A DNA stretch of 64,000 nucleotides from Saccharomycopsis fibuligera x Saccharomycopsis cf. fibuligera (GCA_001936135.1 CP012812.1:992001-1056000), one strand, 5' to 3'. Positions 19,455 to 30,747 are shown, counted from the first letter of the stretch. A program made the numbers and translations. The notes: generated from the letters alone by a model not told the origin.

Positions 19455-20966
19455 CTATTTATAAGTATTGGCCACAATGTGCTTCTCCCTTTCAGACTTG
19501 AACGGCTTGCTACCCTTCTTGCTGTGCAATCTTTCATTGTTTTCTCTTCTCTTGATGCTCTGCACTTGAACTTGTCTTCTCTCATTGTCCTTCTTTATAC
19601 CAATTGGCACATGTCTATGTCTAGAAATTCTTCTAATTTCTGGCATGTACTTGAATTTCTCCTTCAACTTGGCGTCGTACTCCAACTTGTTTCTTTCTCT
19701 GGTCGACTTGACGTTCGTTCTATCCCAAGCAACCGATCTCCACATTCTAACGTTACAATCGTCAGACCCACTAAAGATAAACTTGCTATCCAATGAGTAC
19801 TTCACACAATCCACATGCTGCATTCTCTTGGTATGGTACACTTCCCTTGAGTGCCCTTCTCTAACGTTATATATTCTGATAGTCTTATCGTACGATCCAG
19901 ACACAATTTCTTTCCCGGTTGGCGAATAATCCACATCAAGCACCGCATTGACGTGATCTTTAAACACGTTTGTACTGCGCTTCATGTTTCTCATGTCGTA
20001 TGCGTAGATATTGCTGTCTTCCGAAGCACACACGAAATTGTAAGCAGAAAGTGGATTGAAGCTTATAGCGTTAGTTCTCAAAGTCTGCACGATTTTCTGC
20101 GTTGGCGAGTTGGTTCTAATATCGTACAAAATCACAGAGTTGTCAGTACCAGCTGATGCTAAGATCGAAGTCTCGACGTTATTGAACCTCACCGAAGTAA
20201 TGTTATCAGCACCCCAGGTCAAGTTGGAAATTGGTTTGGTTCTGTTAGAATCCCAAAGCTCGATTTGTGCCCCACCGGTGACAAACAAATCCTTGTTGAA
20301 GTGGTGATCTAAAGAGTCAAATGCATGTTCGCCCAAATATGTCTTGATCAACCCACTGGAATTGATGTCTGTTTCGTTAACATAAGCTCCACCAAACAAT
20401 CCACTACTGGCATCTTTATCTTGCTGTTGCTGTTCTTCTTCTTCGCTATCGCTTTCCTCATCGTCAAACTCCGCATCACTATCATCATCGCCATCATCAT
20501 TATCGTCGTACTGCTTAAGTTTTTTGGTCTTGTGTTTGAAGTCTTCATCATTGACCGACCACATCTTAATAGTCTTGTCATGCCCACAACTCAATAATCT
20601 TCCATTTGGCGTCACTTTCAACCCGCTGACTTTCCCATAATGCGCCTTGAAAGTGACATTTTCTCTTCTCGTTTTCACATTCCAGTACTTGATGACCCCA
20701 TCACCACTACCAGTGGCAATCTTGTTCAAAGTGTTGAAGTTCGGGGCAATGGAGTAAACCGCGTCTCTGTGGCCATCTCCAAGCTGGCCAACAAACGGCT
20801 GCGCAAACATTCTTTCCATCTTCGTGGCCGTCAACGCTTTCTGATACTCTCTTGCTCTTTCAAATGGATGGAGAGCAGGATCCAAGTTCCGCGATAATCG
20901 GCCCTCATCGGTGTTTCTTTCAGGAATGTAAGTGTCGCTTGATCTAGCTATCGTTTTGATCTTCAT
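19455..20966 (-). CDS. SOF1: U3 snoRNP / SSU processome WD40 protein Sof1
   Basis: A 503-residue nucleolar protein (DCAF13 in animals) of the small-subunit processome, needed for early pre-rRNA cleavages and 18S rRNA production. It starts MKIKTIARSSDTYIPERNTD and then has seven-bladed WD40 propeller repeats with typical GSGDGVIKYWN, SCGHDKTIKMW, SGSYDKTIRIYN and SGSDDCNVRMW ends. The C-terminal Sof1 domain follows (KLKEKFKYMPEIRRISRHRH) and then a Lys/Arg-rich tail. An acidic insert with Gln run (about 150-185) lies between blades. Length matches the yeast protein (about 489). Single exon; it shares a 960-bp divergent promoter with the zinc-cluster gene at 21930. Confidence 0.97.
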   Translation of the reverse strand: MKIKTIARSSDTYIPERNTDEGRLSRNLDPALHPFERAREYQKALTATKMERMFAQPFVGQLGDGHRDAVYSIAPNFNTLNKIATGSGDGVIKYWNVKTRRENVTFKAHYGKVSGLKVTPNGRLLSCGHDKTIKMWSVNDEDFKHKTKKLKQYDDNDDGDDDSDAEFDDEESDSEEEEQQQQDKDASSGLFGGAYVNETDINSSGLIKTYLGEHAFDSLDHHFNKDLFVTGGAQIELWDSNRTKPISNLTWGADNITSVRFNNVETSILASAGTDNSVILYDIRTNSPTQKIVQTLRTNAISFNPLSAYNFVCASEDSNIYAYDMRNMKRSTNVFKDHVNAVLDVDYSPTGKEIVSGSYDKTIRIYNVREGHSREVYHTKRMQHVDCVKYSLDSKFIFSGSDDCNVRMWRSVAWDRTNVKSTRERNKLEYDAKLKEKFKYMPEIRRISRHRHVPIGIKKDNERRQVQVQSIKRRENNERLHSKKGSKPFKSEREKHIVANTYK

Positions 20967-21929
20967 CGTGCCTGGGCTGGGCTATTTCTGATTATTGAGT
21001 GGTATAATAGATGAAGAGATAGACTAAAGTCTTGGTGAATGGTACAATAACAATAATACCGACTCTTGTATTATACCCTTTTCATTTCACCATGTATTTT
21101 TTTTTTTTCTTTCTTTTTCCTGCAATACCAAAAAAAAATTTTTTTTTTTTTTTTAATTTTATTTTTCTACTCTTCTCTGTAGTGCGCATGAGCATGCATG
21201 ACTACGCATGATCATCTCACGCGGCTTCCAACATGAAGCTTTGACTTGATGGTTTCTGATGAATTTACGTCTGTGCTGAGAGTTAGAATTTATGTTTTGC
21301 CGGAGTATCCGCAAAGAAATTTACTATGACGTGGTGTAGCCCCGGGTATAGACTATGTGCTGCTCAAATCCCGGTAATCAACGACATGCTAATCATGAAC
21401 TACAACAACTATTGTAAAAGGCATGCACTATTAATGCGCTGAGAAGAGAGTGCTCATGCTACCGTATACAGTGGCACCGCACAATGCTACACGCACGCAC
21501 TCCGCCGTTGAGCTCATCGGCGGCAACGAATACAAGACAAATAGAGCCGTAAAACTTATTTGTAAACCGCCATCACTCAAGGACTCGGTCAGGTTCTGAC
21601 AGTGACAACAAGAGCATCCAGTAGCACTGTTACCTACCACTTTCTAATTCTCAATTGCTCAACTAGCGTTCGGCTACCGTACAAGTAGGTCTCTCCAAAC
21701 CTCTCAGCATCTTCACTGGACCTTTGTTCGCAGTACATTTCACCGATGTTGACTAATCAACAAAATCACTAATAATAACATTTAATACTTCACGTTCCTA
21801 TTGTTGATGGCACCTCCTAGTTAGACAATCATTATACAGCACAGATCACTGATACCAAAAAAACAAAAAACAAAACAAAACAAAAAACTTTCATCACGGT
21901 AGACTTTCGCATGAACCAAGCGTTCCATC
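20967..21929. other. Divergent promoter region
   Basis: Spacer between SOF1 (minus) and the zinc-cluster gene (plus). It contains T/A runs (about 21099-21155), repeated GCATGA/GCATGC-type words near 21186-21215, an imperfect palindrome with CCG/CGG arms (21502-21523) and the start of an overlapping upstream reading frame (21911). Confidence 0.5.
21502..21523. promoter_or_regulatory. CCGCCG-N10-CGGCGG palindrome
   Basis: Arms CCGCCG (21502-21507) and CGGCGG (21518-21523) surround TTGAGCTCAT, itself nearly palindromic (GAGCTC core); 20 of 22 positions are symmetric. Zn2Cys6 dimers bind paired CGG triplets, and a gene for such a factor starts 400 bp downstream. Use as an autoregulatory site is inferred. 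Confidence 0.4.
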
Positions 21930-22081
21930 ATGTCTTCCTCCAACGCCTCTACCAGCTCAAATCCCAATCCCAGAAAGAGAATCAGAATCCCACTCAGTTG
22001 CTCCTTTTGCCGTGCAAAGAAGAAGAAGTGCGACAAGAAACGGCCAAAATGCACTTATTGTGTCCAGCATTTCAATGCTGA
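21911..22081 (+). other. Upstream ORF overlapping the start of the zinc-cluster gene
   Basis: An ATG at 21911, 19 nt before the main start at 21930 and in another frame, opens 56 codons and stops at 22079-22081 inside the main coding region. If the mRNA begins upstream of 21911, ribosomes starting here would bypass the main ATG. The peptide is Gln/Leu-rich and not recognised. Its effect depends on the transcription start and initiation context. Confidence 0.5.
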
Positions 22082-22384
22082 CTGCCACTACGAGTATGAG
22101 CCACTATCATCGGCTGCTTATTCTTTGGCAGCATCACCATTGACAGCTTCAGCGTCAGTTGGGCTTCGAGATTATCCGTATTCTCATAATTCTAACTCCA
22201 AAAGTTCTAACAATTTCAATACTTTCAGCAGTGTTGGTCCTGGCACTAGCGCAGCAAATAGTGGCAATGGTAACGTGCACGGAATCGTTCAGCAAAATAA
22301 TGCCAATAATATCAGCAGGTTCAACAATTTCAATCCACTCATCGCCAGAGAAAACTCCATCAACAGTAACAACAGCAGCACCAA

Positions 22385-22442
<58 letters not shown>

Positions 22443-25400
22443 ATTGATAATACCAATAACACCAGCAGCAAAAAAATTAGAACTAATTCAACCAGGCCAT
22501 TTGCACTGAATTCAATAAACGGCAGTAGCAGTACCCCAACGAATACCATCATCAGTGGTCCTCCTACAAACACATTTCCCTCATCGGCGCTGACCTTCAG
22601 TACCTCACTGGCAGATGCTTCATCACCTTCCGCTGTAGCTCTATCAGCAGAAACAGCGGTAGCTAGTCTCAATGTGGCTGGCACTTCTGATTTTGATATT
22701 GCTACTGGTAACGGTCAAGGCCAATTGGCAATTAAAGTGTCAGAGTTGCAGAGCAAGATTAGCGAGCTTGAAACACTTTTGCGATTGCAGGCGGCACATG
22801 GTGATGGTAATCGCATTGGAAATAGCAGCAATTATAATAATAATAATAGTAGTATAAATCACAATAGTTATAACAGTCATGACTATAACCCAGGTAACAT
22901 GAATTCCACTCGGATTGAAAGCTATCCTACTGCCGGTAATAGATATGCAAATAGTTTGAGCTCCGTCACTACTGCTTCTTCCCCAAATTTCCCCTTTGGC
23001 CGAAACGTGTATCCACAATTTCATCATCAACAACAACAAATCCCTCAGCAGTATAAACAGCAAAATTGGTATCAAAAACTTCCACTGTATGCCATAACCG
23101 ATAGACCATTTGTATCTCAATACGGGCCCCGAGTTGATGAATTTGAAGCTACTGATTTTTTCAACTGTCATTCCAGCACGGTGGTGCGCGTCAACGGTAT
23201 GACAAATTACAAGCCAATGCATACTCAATACTTATTTAATAGCGATACTTTTTTTAACAATAGCCGGATATATATGAATAGTCTTTATCGTGAGATGAAG
23301 CGGCTTCTTAAGGACGTTACCGTGCAATCAGACTATAGCATTTTAACTAACCCACTAGCAACACAGCTAAACGAGAATTTTAAAGTTGCTAAGCTTTTGT
23401 TTATCGTTAATAGGAGTTTGAATTGCGAATCTCCAATGATTGACGCCAACTCAAAACTCATTGCTTCGCTCTTTGCCAGTTGCAAAAGCTGCAGCACTAA
23501 TTTACCGTTAATCAAGCTATCTTATCAAAACACCGAACAAGCTCGCCGGGCTCTTGTGCTGGAAATTGAGCAAATCTTGCCTAAATCACCAGCGGAAATT
23601 GCATTGCTTTGGGATGTTTACGAAAAATTTGTGTATCCATTCTTGCCAACCATTGATTTACCCACATTCAAGCGAGACATTGAATTGATTATTGTTGGAC
23701 TTAAACTTGACTGGTCGTCTGAACAGCCCATTCCTTGTCCACATCATGCTGGAAATGGCAGCACCAGCGGTGGCGGTTGTGACGCTGCTGGGGTAGTTCA
23801 ATATAGTGTGAATTTGACCTCCTTCATTGACTTGGGCCTCATCGCTAATTTCTTGATTATTCTTAGACTAGCATATCTTTCTCTTAAGATTAATACCGAG
23901 TTTATCAACACCAACAACAACGACAGTTTCTGTAACGTGGAAGCCAGCATTGTTAATTTGGATAATTTGCAACACATTGGTGCCAACTATATCAGCGTTG
24001 CATTTATGTGTTTATCGCAAGCACGCTGCCTTACCAAAAATAGTCTTTCTGTGTTGAATGCTTTATTATACATGCATTTTTACATGGTACACAGTGAAGA
24101 GTTTAGCGGTAGTTCAGATGAAACTGAGCGACTCAGTTTGCTTGGCCATATTGAATCAATGGCTTTGACGGTGGGTATTTATAGAGATATCCCGGGGGTG
24201 GTGATTTTCAACCAGGGGAAAAATCACCCAGGAGTGGACTTCTACAATAAAACAAAACTAACTCATTTGACAAGGACATTGTGGCATTTTGTGAAAAAAA
24301 TTGATACTATGGAATTTTTAACTTCGGGACATCCGGTCACTGCGTTTATTACTAGGGGAAGAAAAGTCGAGTTGCCAATATTCCCAAAAACCACAAGAAC
24401 CGCCGGCACTGCTGCAACATCTGCTTCACCATCATCAGCGCATGACAATGATGAAAAATATGACGCCACTGAGGACGAAGAGAAATTAAACAGTTTGATT
24501 AATAACAATGTGATTCGGCAAAGCAAAGTTAGCCATTGGCTTACAGCAGTATCTCGTAACATGCACGAACATGAAAAAATGCGTATCATTGATGTGTTTG
24601 GGTTTGTTAATGAGATGCCAGAGATGATATTTGCTCAATTCGGCAATCCAGAACAGTATTTTGTGAATAATCTGAATTTTGGGAAATTTGGTCAAGAAAA
24701 ACGCAACGGAAAAGGCGTTACACAGGAAACAAAAGATAACAATGAAAAAGGGCTTGATGACGGTGAAAGTATCAGTATTGGAGCAACTAATACCGATCTT
24801 TACTACACCATTCTCGACAAAGTCATGCAGTTTGAGCATTATGTTACCTTGATGACCGCTAGCTTCAAACTAAATGGACTTTTACTTTATTACTATGAAG
24901 ATAAGCAAGACTTGCATAATTATAGCTATGTTGTGAAGGAAGTAATTTTTCTTCTTTCTAGTTTCACCAGAACAGTTATGAAAGAATACATGGTCAACAA
25001 TATCAACTTTTTGTCCATTGATAAAGATCCAACCATGAAGAACTTCAACTCTAAGCTAATGCCAATGGTGGGAAGGTTAGCACAATGCGCATTGGCGTTA
25101 TGTGGGTCGATCTTGTTTAGGTTGTTTGTGGCAGTGCATCATTTTTCCAATCAATTAGTCCGCGGGACTAATAATGATAGCAACGACAATAACTTTAATA
25201 GCACTGCAGGTCTTCGGAATTTTTATAATATTGGTAAACAAGAGGCCAAACTTGGCGCTTTCATTGCATTAAAGAAAAACCTTATTAAGGTTTTTGAAAT
25301 CACCACTAAGGGTCATTTTTACAAAGTGTTGAAGTTCTATTTTCAAAGCATTAAAGTTAGTGCATTTTTTGGCCTCATGCTTTCTGAGTTTAAAATTAGA

Positions 25401-26084
25401 GATGCTGATAATGATGTGGGGAGAGATAAACGGATTTTCAATTTCTTTTTTGATAAGCAGACTAAAGATGAGATAAAAGCAATGCGATACCCTAATAGCG
25501 TGAATGAAAACAATACTGAAAACAATACTGCAAACAATATGAGAAATGGAAACAGTAAGAATAGTAATAATAACGCTAATATTGAAGGTAATGATAATGG
25601 TACTAATAATAATAATATCAACAGTGGCGATATTAATGATAACCGAATCAATTTTGATGGCAGCTATAGTGGCAGTGGCAATGACCATACTAATAACGCC
25701 ACTGAAGAGCAACCGTTTGAATTTAAGGATGCTCCTGAGTCATTAGTTATAATGAAAATGACTGGAGAACAAATTGCTGAATTGAATAGCATCTTGTCTG
25801 AGACTGGGTTATCAGTACCGATTGGGTTTATCGGTAATGGTAATGGTAATGGGAATGGAAATGAAAAAGATAACGTTGGTATCACTAGCAACACCCCAAC
25901 CGATCGTTCATATAGCAACTCCAGCATAAACAACTCGAGCAACGTGAACGATCAAAGTCATAGCTATTTGGACGAATTAGTTGATTACTTGCTGACCAAT
26001 ACTTTATATGATACTTGGACCGACAAAATTCTTTTGGAAGATATTGAAAGAAATTGTCGTGCTGACGTGGCTTGTAACGGGCCT

Positions 26085-26087
<3 letters not shown>
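21930..26087 (+). CDS. Hap1-like Zn2Cys6 transcription factor, 1385 residues
   Basis: The N-terminal zinc cluster has C24, C27, C34, C41, C44 and C52 (x2, x6, x6, x2, x7), preceded by basic RKRIRIPLSC, which resembles the start of the Hap1/Zcf group. A poly-Asn run follows (about residues 154-172). At about 270-290 is a leucine-rich coiled coil (IKVSELQSKISELETLLRLQ), the usual dimerisation element. The centre holds a fungal regulator domain (for example LLWDVYEKFVYPFLPTIDL; LGHIESMALTVGIYRD). The C-terminus is Asn/Gly-rich with a GN repeat. Expected role: nuclear DNA-binding regulator on CGG-containing sites. I cannot assign an orthologue. A frame-shifted upstream ATG overlaps the start, and a T46 tract begins right after the stop codon. 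Confidence 0.88.

Positions 26088-26133
<46 letters not shown>
26088..26133. repeat. Poly(dT) tract, 46 nt, abutting a stop codon
   Basis: The longest homopolymer in the window. It begins at the first base after the TGA of the zinc-cluster gene, so its mRNA would carry U46 at the start of the 3' UTR. Confidence 0.95.
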
Positions 26134-26134
<1 letters not shown>

Positions 26135-26689
26135 TATGCTTATTTCAATAACTTGTACGTTCCTTTTATTTCTTGTACTTATTAATAGTTTTTTTATGTT
26201 TGGCATCTGATTTCGTTTTATTTTGTTCTGGTTCAGTTCATTGGTCTATTTTATTTTTTCTTGTATATTAGAGAAATAGTAACAACTGTATAATAGTTTA
26301 TCTTTTCCCTTTTTATTTTATCTTGCAATTTTTTCTAAAAAGAGAATTATTGTAGGGAACTAGGCAAAGTGCATTTTTGCTTTCCAGCTTATACTTTATA
26401 AAATGGAGGATAATTATATACAAATCTTCGCTGAATAAGAACCCCAAATGCAGGGGGTGTATGGACCCCTTTACTTATTTCAGTTTATTTTTCATGTTTC
26501 ATGCGGGTCTATGAAAATACAATCCGCATAATTCAATCACCAACCAATGTATTGGAAAGTAATTGCAGCTTCCATTGATACAAAATCGTATATTCTTGCA
26601 ACAATTACTCTAATTTAAAACAGCAGTATTTTAACTGCATCCAATTGGGTCTAGTTTAATGATTGATAAATAAAGCACCAACACTAGAA
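26134..26689. other. Intergenic
   Basis: 3' flank of the zinc-cluster gene and promoter of HNT3. AT-rich, no genes seen. Confidence 0.5.
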
Positions 26690-27523
26690 ATGTCTGCTAG
26701 GAAAGAAAGCAAATTTGTCAAAAAGAAGACAAAGACATCATCGTTATCATCATCATTGTCGAACACCAAACCATCTATAGAACTAGGCCATGGCCATCAT
26801 AATCAAAGAAGGGGGCCTTGGCAAATGGCGCTTCAAAAATATATTGATCGGCCAGAAAATTTCAAAAATGACAGCGTACTTTTCAGCGACGAAAACGTTA
26901 CCATTATTTTTGATGCTTTCCCGAAAAGCAAAGTACATCTTCTAGTGCTTCCCAGGGATAAATCCAAGACGTTGGTGCATCCGCTTGTGGCGTTCCAGGA
27001 CAAGGATTTTAAACAGCTCATTGATGGCTACGTTTATGATGTTGGTCGCAAACTTGCCATTGAAGAATTGCAAAAGACAATGCTGACAGAGTCTGTAGAA
27101 AAGATGCAAGAACAAAAAGGCGAAGGAGGCGGAAGCGACTACTGGTTACAGCAGCCTGAACAGTTGAAGATTGGAGTGCATTCTGTGCCATCGATGGCAA
27201 ATTTGCATGTTCATATTATGTCTACTGATTTCTGTGGGACCAACATTAAAAACCGTGGTCATTATAATTCATTCAATACCAAGTTTTTCGTGCCCTACAG
27301 TGAACTTCCTTTGGAAGATAAAGGTGATGTGAGGTACGATGCGGAAAAAATGAGTTTGGTTGTTCAAAAGACAGAGTTGATTTGTTTGCATTGCGGGAAA
27401 AATTTTGGTAACAAGTTTGCTCAGCTAAAGACACATTTGCAGAATGAAGATAAGCATAGAAGCCAATCTGCTATTTCAAAGGGGAAGATCACAGATGGTG
27501 GGTTATTTAGTAATAATGGATGA
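26690..27523 (+). CDS. HNT3: Aprataxin-like DNA 5'-adenylate hydrolase
   Basis: A 277-residue HIT-superfamily DNA repair enzyme. It removes AMP left on DNA 5' ends by abortive ligation, acting in the nucleus. The HIT fold is seen in GPWQMALQKYI, VTIIFDAFPKSKVHLLVLPR and the active-site triad region SMANLHVHIMSTDF (His173 and His175), with an upstream His164. The C-terminal zinc finger has Cys232, Cys235, His249 and Glu/His near 253, typical of the fungal aprataxin tail (CLHCGKNFGNKFAQLKTHLQ). The N-terminal 30 residues are basic and Ser-rich, a possible nuclear localisation signal. The ATG at 26690 is the first Met of the frame. A short Gly/Glu-rich insert (GEGGGSDYW) lies before the HIT motif. 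Confidence 0.93.
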   Translation: MSARKESKFVKKKTKTSSLSSSLSNTKPSIELGHGHHNQRRGPWQMALQKYIDRPENFKNDSVLFSDENVTIIFDAFPKSKVHLLVLPRDKSKTLVHPLVAFQDKDFKQLIDGYVYDVGRKLAIEELQKTMLTESVEKMQEQKGEGGGSDYWLQQPEQLKIGVHSVPSMANLHVHIMSTDFCGTNIKNRGHYNSFNTKFFVPYSELPLEDKGDVRYDAEKMSLVVQKTELICLHCGKNFGNKFAQLKTHLQNEDKHRSQSAISKGKITDGGLFSNNG

Positions 27524-28290
27524 GGATAATATGTAATTTGGTTTGGTATTTGCTAGTATTTTTTTGAGGAAAATGTGACTAAATCGTATTGTGTTTATCG
27601 ACAAAAATTTCTGAATTGAAGTCGCTTGTATTTTAAAGGGTGACTATTCCAAAACTGAGATTAATTGAAAAAATAGTTTATTGATTTCTACATTAACATT
27701 CCAGGTAAGGGAAAATGCGGATGCGGATGCGGATGCGGATGCGGATGCCAGGTCAAGAATTAGTCCTGCCAAATTCTCAAAACAGTTCTTATGCTAATGT
27801 CAAAGAGCTGAGTCACATCTAGGTTTCATAGCATATATAGTGGTTGCCACTAATGCTCTTCGTGGTTTCCCTCCAGTTTAGGCGACTCTAGTTCCTTATT
27901 TGCTACAACGGATCGCCGCCATGTTCTAATTTTGTGTCACCAAAATCTCTAACAAAATGGGTTTATGCAGCGTGATGCATATCTACTACAACTATATGCA
28001 TATTTTATCAACATACATAATCCTGCATTGCGGATGGTTTTATGTGTTACTCTTGATGGACCCAGGGCAGAGTGTTTGATGTATAGGGTTGGCAGCTCAG
28101 CTTTGACATACAATATCTATATATATATACTCAAAACGTTCTTGCTCTAGCGAATGAGGCTCAAATATTTATTTGCTAGTTATGTGCTAAACTGGTGTCC
28201 AGTCTTCCAGCTCCCAGCTTCAGATTTTTTTCTTAACGACGCATAGTCGGCGATTTAATAGTGACCAAAGTATAATCATATACTTGCACA
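27524..28290. other. Intergenic
   Basis: Spacer between HNT3 and the membrane-protein gene. It has a hexanucleotide repeat at 27715-27749. The 61-codon frame at 27965-28150 has no recognisable feature and is not called. Confidence 0.5.
27715..27749. repeat. Hexanucleotide repeat (ATGCGG)n
   Basis: About 5.5 perfect copies of ATGCGG in otherwise AT-rich sequence, about 200 bp after the HNT3 stop. No frame uses it. Confidence 0.9.
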
Positions 28291-30747
28291 ATGAGCTATG
28301 GTAGTAAGTACAGTACAGATGACATGGAAAAGAAGCTACCAGGCCATGGTCAAAACAGTCTGACGGCAAAAAACGTTCACAATAATACCCATGTTAAACG
28401 AAATACGGAGAAGAGTACAGCAAAGTATCAATCAATAACGATAACTCCCGAAAAGAAACTTCCACCTCTTCCACTCGAAGCTGTCTATACCACCCCTTAC
28501 AGCTACGATACCAACTCAGAAACATCTACCGCCATCAATTCCCCACAATCAACTCCAAAAAGGAAGCCACTGTCTGGTTCTACTACCTTCTCGTTTGCCA
28601 GCACCATTGCCTCAAGCACTCAGGACCTTGAAGTAAAGCAAAAAAAGCTATCATTAGTCGCTGAGTTTACAGAAGCTGAGAAAAAACGTTCCAAGACTTT
28701 TAGCTTTATGAATTACAAGTTGGATGCCAAAAAAGATCTAGAAGCATATGAAATTGCTCTCAACTATCGTCAGCTTGAGTACTCACAACCAGCACAGTCT
28801 GATGACCCACCCCCAAAAACTCTTAAACAAAATATGTGTTCATGGTTTACTAAGGCAAACCTTGCATATACTATATTTTTTCTCATATCCCTCATCACAA
28901 CAGTGGTCTGCTGTATTTGTAACATTATGATATGGAAGTCACAAGCATATTACAAAGATCATGAAGGAGGCGTTGACTGGAAAGCTAGATACAGATCCGG
29001 AGTGGTTGTGTACGCAGTTTATCTAATGTATTCCAAAATATACCAACTCTTTGTGGTATCATTTTCTTTGAAGTCAAAAAACAATAGTCAGTTAGCTTTG
29101 CTATTTGTTTACTTGTTCCTCTTTACGATTTTTGATCTTTTTTATGCTCTGTGCATGTTAAAAGTTAGAGTTAGCAGCATGAAGCTCGTTATTGAAGAAT
29201 ACGCGCAAAACAGTGTTGATATCTTACACGATAATGGTAAACACCCAGCAGCCGAAAAGCAGTTCAACTACAGTTTTCAGATGCCAGCAAAATTTTGTAT
29301 TGTTCTTATTGTACTAACTTGTGTCTTTCTTGTGAGTCAAATTTGCATGTGGATTTTTTACATAGCTAAAGATTTTAGCTGGAAAACTTTCAAGAAAAGT
29401 GGTGCATCCATTAGTGCCAGAAGAGTTATTTACAACGATCAGTTTTTCAGCGCCATATTAGTCTTCATTGGTGGCATGGTGCCAATGTTTTTCATCACTG
29501 CGTATATAATCTCTTTAAAGAATAACCCGTTTTTTATTAATGGGTTGGTTTTGACTGGATTATTGCCATTTTTCTTAGTATTGAATAATTACTCTTTCAA
29601 GCGAGGCAACTTTTCTGGGCTTGTTGGATGCATGCTATATTATTGTTATCTTTTTTTAAACTTGGTGCAGTTTCTTAGTATGTTACAGGCAAAAGCTTTG
29701 GAATTTGGCATATTCATACAATATTTTAGCGCATTGCCAATTTTTCTATCATTTATTGCAGCGTTTATTGGTAATTGCAAAAAAATTAGTGAATGTGACT
29801 TGGGAGTAGAGATCACTGCTAGAAATTTAAACTGCATTTTTTTATTCACTGTCAATTTTGTCAATATTGTGCTAGGTATATTTGAAATAGTGTTTTTTGC
29901 AAGATACAATTATACACATAACAGTACTATTCAATATGCAAATAATTGGATGGTATGCTTTTTGTTTGGGTTTTGTTATTGTGTGCTAATTACTGTGCTT
30001 TGCAGTTACAATTCCAGACATTACATCAATTTCTTGAGTCTTTACTTAATTTGGCTTTTCAATTGTTTAGTGCTATCTTTCCAATTTTCTAACATATTAT
30101 TTGCTATTGAAGTGCAATCAGAGCTTTTGATTGGTCAAGGACTTCAGCTTGGAGTGCTATTTTTGATTTCCATATTTTGGTGCATCATTACATTATGCTT
30201 GATACAAATTTTTAGAAATAACAACATTGAAAAAGTGGGCACTTACAATATTGAAAGCTACAAGGCTAGTGAATCTAATCAAATGATGGATTTCAAGACT
30301 AAATCTAAAGTGGTACAATGTTTGGAATACTTAGGCGCATCGAATATCATTTTTACGTACTTGATCTGTGTTTTTTCTATACAATATTTGCGGTACAGCA
30401 CACCAAACTATTTCGTCACAAAGTCACAGATTAGTTTATCTATTGCAGTGGGCGTTTTAATGACTTTGATCAACATTGGCCATTATGTCGTCATTAATAC
30501 TCTCAAATACTATATTATTGGCTTGACTTCCTACATTGTTTTTTCGGCGGTATATGTATCTTTCCCACTCTATTGTTTAATAGATATTGGGAAACAATAT
30601 GCTGCTATTGAAAATCAATTGTTGTTTCCGGAGACCACTAACTTGAAGATTTCCATGACTCTTTCGGTGATCATGTTGCTCGTTATTGGTTTTAACGTTT
30701 TTCTCAGTGGGTGGATTATCAAACTTCAGAGATCCTTGACATATTAG
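28291..30747 (+). CDS. Large polytopic membrane protein, about 16 helices
   Basis: 818 residues, single exon, ATG at 28291. The first 190 residues are hydrophilic, Ser/Thr/Lys-rich and probably cytosolic (PPLPLEAVYTTPYSYD; a STPKRK basic patch; AEKKRSKTFSFM). From about 195 the protein is almost all membrane: I count about 16 hydrophobic segments, for example LAYTIFFLISLITTVVCCI, CIVLIVLTCVFLVSQICMWI, IFLFTVNFVNIVLGIFEIVF and ISMTLSVIMLLVIGFNVFL. Conserved-looking polar loops such as DWKARYRSG and RRVIYNDQFFS occur between helices. No transporter signature, ATPase motif or catalytic motif is visible. The layout suggests a fungal plasma-membrane or Golgi protein; I do not recognise the family and assign no function. 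A LINE remnant lies about 160 bp past its stop. Confidence 0.85.
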   Translation: MSYGSKYSTDDMEKKLPGHGQNSLTAKNVHNNTHVKRNTEKSTAKYQSITITPEKKLPPLPLEAVYTTPYSYDTNSETSTAINSPQSTPKRKPLSGSTTFSFASTIASSTQDLEVKQKKLSLVAEFTEAEKKRSKTFSFMNYKLDAKKDLEAYEIALNYRQLEYSQPAQSDDPPPKTLKQNMCSWFTKANLAYTIFFLISLITTVVCCICNIMIWKSQAYYKDHEGGVDWKARYRSGVVVYAVYLMYSKIYQLFVVSFSLKSKNNSQLALLFVYLFLFTIFDLFYALCMLKVRVSSMKLVIEEYAQNSVDILHDNGKHPAAEKQFNYSFQMPAKFCIVLIVLTCVFLVSQICMWIFYIAKDFSWKTFKKSGASISARRVIYNDQFFSAILVFIGGMVPMFFITAYIISLKNNPFFINGLVLTGLLPFFLVLNNYSFKRGNFSGLVGCMLYYCYLFLNLVQFLSMLQAKALEFGIFIQYFSALPIFLSFIAAFIGNCKKISECDLGVEITARNLNCIFLFTVNFVNIVLGIFEIVFFARYNYTHNSTIQYANNWMVCFLFGFCYCVLITVLCSYNSRHYINFLSLYLIWLFNCLVLSFQFSNILFAIEVQSELLIGQGLQLGVLFLISIFWCIITLCLIQIFRNNNIEKVGTYNIESYKASESNQMMDFKTKSKVVQCLEYLGASNIIFTYLICVFSIQYLRYSTPNYFVTKSQISLSIAVGVLMTLINIGHYVVINTLKYYIIGLTSYIVFSAVYVSFPLYCLIDIGKQYAAIENQLLFPETTNLKISMTLSVIMLLVIGFNVFLSGWIIKLQRSLTY

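Noticed and set aside
24263-25712. Several minus-strand frames of 100-147 codons inside the zinc-cluster gene
   Set aside because: Antisense shadows of a long AT-rich coding region; composition (Ile/Leu runs) reflects Asn codons on the other strand.
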